Source of the DNA: Stenotrophomonas aracearum | Lineage (GTDB): Bacteria > Pseudomonadota > Gammaproteobacteria > Xanthomonadales > Xanthomonadaceae | Assembly (NCBI RefSeq): GCF_031834615.1 | Contig: NZ_CP115543.1 | Span: 941,001 to 1,005,000 of the forward strand | Direction: 5' to 3' | Length of the DNA: 64,000 bases | Part shown: positions 61,069 to 64,000 of the stretch, one piece after another | Layout: each line of letters opens with the position of its first letter | Numbering within the stretch: the stretch's first letter is position 1 | Notes under the pieces: model-generated | The model's database searches: none | What the model saw: only the letters and a program-made list of their open reading frames with translations | What the model was told of the DNA's origin: nothing | Position numbers and translations under genes: made by a program

Positions 61069-62301
61069 TCACCTATTCTCGGGGCGGTTCGATGGGGGAG
61101 TGATAGCTGGAGCGAAAGAGCGGAGATTGAAGTTGGCAATCACTTCAATGCTGCCCGTCGTGCGGCCGAGCTGCTGTTGGAGCTGGGCGATGTCGAGGCT
61201 CTCATCTTGAAAAGGAGCGGCAGCCAAGCTGGCGCGGATGAGGCAGGGATGCGCGGATCTCTCCGCGCACAGGCGCTGGATGTGCGATCGGGCTCTTGAA
61301 TAGGGTGAGAAATCGCCTCTGCTCTTGTAGTTTTTGCTTTGAACGCCGGGAGAGGGCGGCGCGGGTTCTTGAGGAGGCTTGGGAGCGCGAAAGGCTCTCC
61401 AAAGCTCGGCATTTTTGTGCGCGATAACCATCTGAGTGAACTGATGACTTGCTTGCAAGGCGGGGCCGAATCTGCCGCTCGCATCGGCGACCACGACCTG
61501 CATGAGCGGTGTAAGGGAGGGTAGTTCAGCTACTGCGATCTCGGGATCAATTAGCAGCCATCCTGAGGAATCGTTTTGGGCCCCTCTCTTTAACAAGGGC
61601 AATACGGGCTCCGACTCGCCTGGAAGCGGATACTTCGTCTTAGAGCGGTCACGGTCCAGTTCCTTCTTGTAGGCAGATCCAAGTTTGCTTAGGGGAACGC
61701 AGACCGGCTCGCCCAAGGTGTAGATGAGGTAGTGGATCCAGCTCAAGCCCCCAAGCTCTCCAACAGTAGCGGGGTCCGTTCCGGCTTCCTGGAGTAGCTT
61801 AAGAACCTCCTTAGACTGCTTGGCGGTGTAGGCTTCCCCCTTGCTGAGGGCTTGGATGCGCCGACCGGTCTCAGCGAGCACGAAGATCTGAGCGTCGCGC
61901 GTTGTCCCATCTTCGCGATCTTTGGGGATTCTATTTAAGTCGGCATACCAGCTACTAGGCTTGGGTCCGCTGCTAACATCGAAACTTGATTTCTTAGCTT
62001 GGAAAATGATCAAGCGTGCCTGGCCCGATGGGGGGAGCAGGCACAACGCAAAGTCCGCGCCGCTACCGGGCTCCGTGACCTTCATGTCTGAGCCCCGATT
62101 CTTGCTAAATGAACCCCACCAAATCGGGCTCTGATTATCCTTATACAAGCCGGACTGAGCGAGAAGGTTGCTTGAGGCTGCAATGGCACCCATAAACGCG
62201 CCAGTGAACGTCTCCTCGCTTTCAGTGTTGAGACGACAGAGTCCTTCCAGTGTGTCGACAGCGGCGGCGAGCGAAGCGTTTAGCAGAGAGGGGGTTGTCA
62301 T
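61069..62301 (-). CDS. Unknown protein with restriction-endonuclease-like signature
   Basis: A 410-residue cytosolic protein that I cannot place in a named family. In the first quarter EPGSGADFALCLLPPSGQ and RLIIFQAKKSSF give a D-X(n)-QxK arrangement, the variant active site common in PD-(D/E)XK nucleases. The middle part has IFVLAETGRRIQALSKGE and SWIHYLIYTLGEPVCVPL, and the last 90 residues are basic with proline-rich linker. GGAGGA precedes ATG 62301. It forms a pair with the gene 35 bases upstream, directly beside an integrase, a typical place for defence cargo. Confidence 0.62.
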   Translation of the reverse strand: MTTPSLLNASLAAAVDTLEGLCRLNTESEETFTGAFMGAIAASSNLLAQSGLYKDNQSPIWWGSFSKNRGSDMKVTEPGSGADFALCLLPPSGQARLIIFQAKKSSFDVSSGPKPSSWYADLNRIPKDREDGTTRDAQIFVLAETGRRIQALSKGEAYTAKQSKEVLKLLQEAGTDPATVGELGGLSWIHYLIYTLGEPVCVPLSKLGSAYKKELDRDRSKTKYPLPGESEPVLPLLKRGAQNDSSGWLLIDPEIAVAELPSLTPLMQVVVADASGRFGPALQASHQFTQMVIAHKNAELWRAFRAPKPPQEPAPPSPGVQSKNYKSRGDFSPYSRARSHIQRLCAERSAHPCLIRASLAAAPFQDESLDIAQLQQQLGRTTGSIEVIANFNLRSFAPAITPPSNRPENR

Positions 62302-62336
62302 CCAAGAGTCCTCCGTGGGGAAGACCCATAGTATGC

Positions 62337-62804
62337 CTAGGCGGAGGCGCTTATCAGCAGTCTATCCAATGCGGCTTCTGCCCTTGCGACAAAGCAGAAG
62401 CCGGACCTTCGGTCGTTCCAGATCTGATCAAAATCGCTCTGCCAAGTTTCAGGGAGGTGGTCCGTGGAAGGTGGGGGCAGGTCCTCGAACATCTCCTTTA
62501 GAGATCCTGTCGAGGTATCTGGATAGTTAGCCAAAGCACTCAGCAAGTTCTTGCGCTCTTCTGGGCTGGAACTCTCAAAGCGCACAACGAAGCGCTTCAC
62601 TTTGCTCTCGATGCTTAGTCGTTCGGCGGCGTAGTCCATCCACTCCAGCCACAGCGCGCCAAGCGATGGGAAAGTGCGTTCATCCAGGGGGAGATTTGGC
62701 GCAGCAACTTTCCAGCCTCTGCTAGACCGGAGATCGGCAGGACTGATATGCAAGCCGTATTGCAAGAAATAATGGGCCGTTTCTTCGGCGCTGGGAATCC
62801 GCAT
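62337..62804 (-). CDS. Unknown protein, first gene of the integrase-linked pair
   Basis: A 155-residue helical protein: EETAHYFLQYGLHISPADLR, then WLEWMDYAAERLSIESKVKR, ERKNLLSALANYPDTSTGSL and SDFDQIWNDRRSGFCFVARA. No family is recognised. It is 35 bases upstream of the nuclease-like gene on the same strand, so the two are probably cotranscribed. It might be a specificity, regulatory or immunity partner, but this is only inferred from the pairing. Confidence 0.6.
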   Translation of the reverse strand: MRIPSAEETAHYFLQYGLHISPADLRSSRGWKVAAPNLPLDERTFPSLGALWLEWMDYAAERLSIESKVKRFVVRFESSSPEERKNLLSALANYPDTSTGSLKEMFEDLPPPSTDHLPETWQSDFDQIWNDRRSGFCFVARAEAALDRLLISASA

Positions 62805-62936
62805 GGGAATCTCGGGGGTGGGGTGACGAACACTAGATCAGGTAATCAGATAGTCAACCCCTTGGGCGGCCCAGATCTTGGCTTCTAAGGCTCTGCCTGA
62901 GCGAGCATTGGCATGCAGAGTCTCGATCTTTGACGC

Positions 62937-62956
62937 GGGGCGCTCTGCAGCGCCCC
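62937..62956 (-). terminator. Hairpin downstream of the integrase
   Basis: GGGGCGCT and AGCGCCCC arms around CTGC, 34 bases after the integrase stop. No T tract. Confidence 0.5.
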
Positions 62957-62989
62957 TGCCATTCCCGCACTCGTCTCACTGCTTCTTCC

Positions 62990-64000
62990 TCATGGATAGA
63001 ACTTCCTCGGGTCAGCCAGCTGCGCCTTGAACTGCCCTGTCTTGTAGGTGGGAAGCTCGACATCCGGGCGATACTGGTCAAGCACGGCGATCTGCTTCGT
63101 TCGTGCCAACGCCGGCTTTTTATGGAAATACGCTTCATGCAGCACCGGCACCTTCTTGCTGATGGAATGCCCGGTCACGAGTGCGATGTCTTCGTCGGCT
63201 ACTCCCTTGTGGTGGAGCTCTGTGGCAATGGTATGGCGGAAGGCGTGGAAGCCGACGCCTTTTCCGAAGCCTAGGCCCTTCATGTAAGTGCTGAACTGGC
63301 TCAAGATGCCTTGGCTGTATCGTGCGTTCGGCTCTCCCGTGTCACGACGAACACCCGCGGAAAGGTGTGGGAAGAGCCTGTGGTGCCCGCACGCTCGGAT
63401 GTCCTCCACGAACGCCAGAAAACCTGCATCCAGCAGCGGCTGTGGGATGGGAAGCGTCCGGATAGCGGCTTTGCCTTTTAGGCTTTGGCGGCTTCGATTC
63501 CTGTCCTTGTGGCTAAGGTCGGCATCAACCGTCTTCTGGATGCGGATGCACCACACGCCACTCTCCTGAACCACGTCTGCCAACTTGAGCTGAGCCACTT
63601 CGTTGATGCGTGCCCCGGTGTAAAGTCCAATCATGGGAACCCACCACCGATGAGGCGCTTTCATCGCCCAGGGGATGAACGTCTGGGGCGCGAAGATCCG
63701 CTGGAGATCTGCCTCATCGAACAAGCGTTCGGCCTTGTCCGGGTCAACCACTAAGTCCTTCTTCACCTCGGCAAAGAACTTCATTGGGGAGCCCGGGATC
63801 GCTTTGGCATCCTCTAGGCGCCCGAAGAACGTGACCAAAAAGCGACGGTGTTTCTCAACGGTTGCGCGCGCCGGTGGGTTGACGTGCAGTCGTTTGCCTT
63901 CTGTCACGGCTTGCTCGAAGGTCCAGCCGCGATAGACGGGGTTGGAGAAGAACAACGGTGGCGTCCAGCGCATCAGTTCCCAAAGGCGATATATGTGGGT
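62990..64000 (-). CDS. Tyrosine-recombinase integrase, 5' end beyond the window
   Basis: A site-specific recombinase of the phage/island integrase type, with at least 336 residues visible and the frame still open at base 64000 (upstream codons read THIYRLWEL). The catalytic domain shows the first arginine in LYTGARINEVAQL, the HAFRHTIATELHHKG box with His-x-x-Arg, GHSISKKVPV and the tyrosine nucleophile in HEAYFHKK. The order and spacing are normal. The N-terminal SAM-like core-binding part is only partly inside. It marks the right side of the accessory region and reads into it. Confidence 0.92.
   Translation of the reverse strand, partial: THIYRLWELMRWTPPLFFSNPVYRGWTFEQAVTEGKRLHVNPPARATVEKHRRFLVTFFGRLEDAKAIPGSPMKFFAEVKKDLVVDPDKAERLFDEADLQRIFAPQTFIPWAMKAPHRWWVPMIGLYTGARINEVAQLKLADVVQESGVWCIRIQKTVDADLSHKDRNRSRQSLKGKAAIRTLPIPQPLLDAGFLAFVEDIRACGHHRLFPHLSAGVRRDTGEPNARYSQGILSQFSTYMKGLGFGKGVGFHAFRHTIATELHHKGVADEDIALVTGHSISKKVPVLHEAYFHKKPALARTKQIAVLDQYRPDVELPTYKTGQFKAQLADPRKFYP

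Noticed and set aside
60837..61103. 88-codon plus-strand frame before the nuclease-like gene
   Set aside because: No ribosome binding site, no family, and it overlaps the end of the convergent gene.

Overview
The window looks like the chromosome of a Xanthomonadaceae gammaproteobacterium, most likely Stenotrophomonas. The support is high GC, Xanthomonadaceae-type gene neighbourhoods, and many short GTAG-headed palindromic REP repeats of the kind known in Stenotrophomonas. No search could be run, so genus level is an inference.

Bases 1-26,500 are core chromosome. In order they hold: phoB (with the first codons of phoR at the edge), the periplasmic protease bepA, a glutaredoxin/AhpD-like pair, an NAD-type isocitrate dehydrogenase, a BI-1 family membrane protein, a tRNA cluster (Pro, Arg, His, Lys, Lys, Leu), and the protein quality-control block tig-clpP-clpX-lon-hupB. 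tRNA-Val, three tRNA-Asp and ppiD follow. Next is the mltD-gloB / methyltransferase-rnhA-dnaQ neighbourhood, arranged as in enterics, then a PP2C phosphatase, tRNA-Ser, LPS genes (a GT9 glycosyltransferase and Kdo kinase kdkA), an MBL-fold hydrolase, the 4.5S SRP RNA, and a guanidine-II riboswitch driving the guanidinium exporter gdx. A small unknown gene and an isocitrate lyase/PEP mutase family gene close this part.

From about 26.5 kb to the right edge the REP repeats disappear, base composition is more uneven, and most genes are accessory. I read this as a genomic island. At its left edge is a palindrome carrying a tRNA-Ser 3'-end-like sequence. At its right edge is a tyrosine-recombinase integrase that runs off the window. 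The left third (27-33 kb) carries candidate defence genes: a PD-(D/E)XK-like protein, a TIR-domain protein with a tightly coupled partner of unknown fold, and a HEPN-like protein. It also has a secreted protein/lipoprotein/membrane protein operon beside an XRE regulator, and a decayed second copy of the membrane protein gene.

The middle (33-58 kb) is a stress-resistance and signalling block: a PAS histidine kinase with three stand-alone receivers, a BLUF photosensor, two paralogous small zinc-ribbon proteins each next to a receiver, two YciE/YciF ferritin-like proteins, a manganese catalase, DNA ligase D, a CorA-type transporter, a PQQ-type sugar dehydrogenase fused to a PEBP domain, and two c-di-GMP proteins (one apparently frameshifted). 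The right end (58-64 kb) has a cupin, DUF2867 and DUF488 proteins, and a two-gene module with a nuclease-like signature next to the integrase. The best candidates for an undescribed system are the TIR pair at 28.5-30.0 kb, the integrase-linked nuclease-like pair at 61.1-62.8 kb, and the recurring receiver plus zinc-ribbon pairing.
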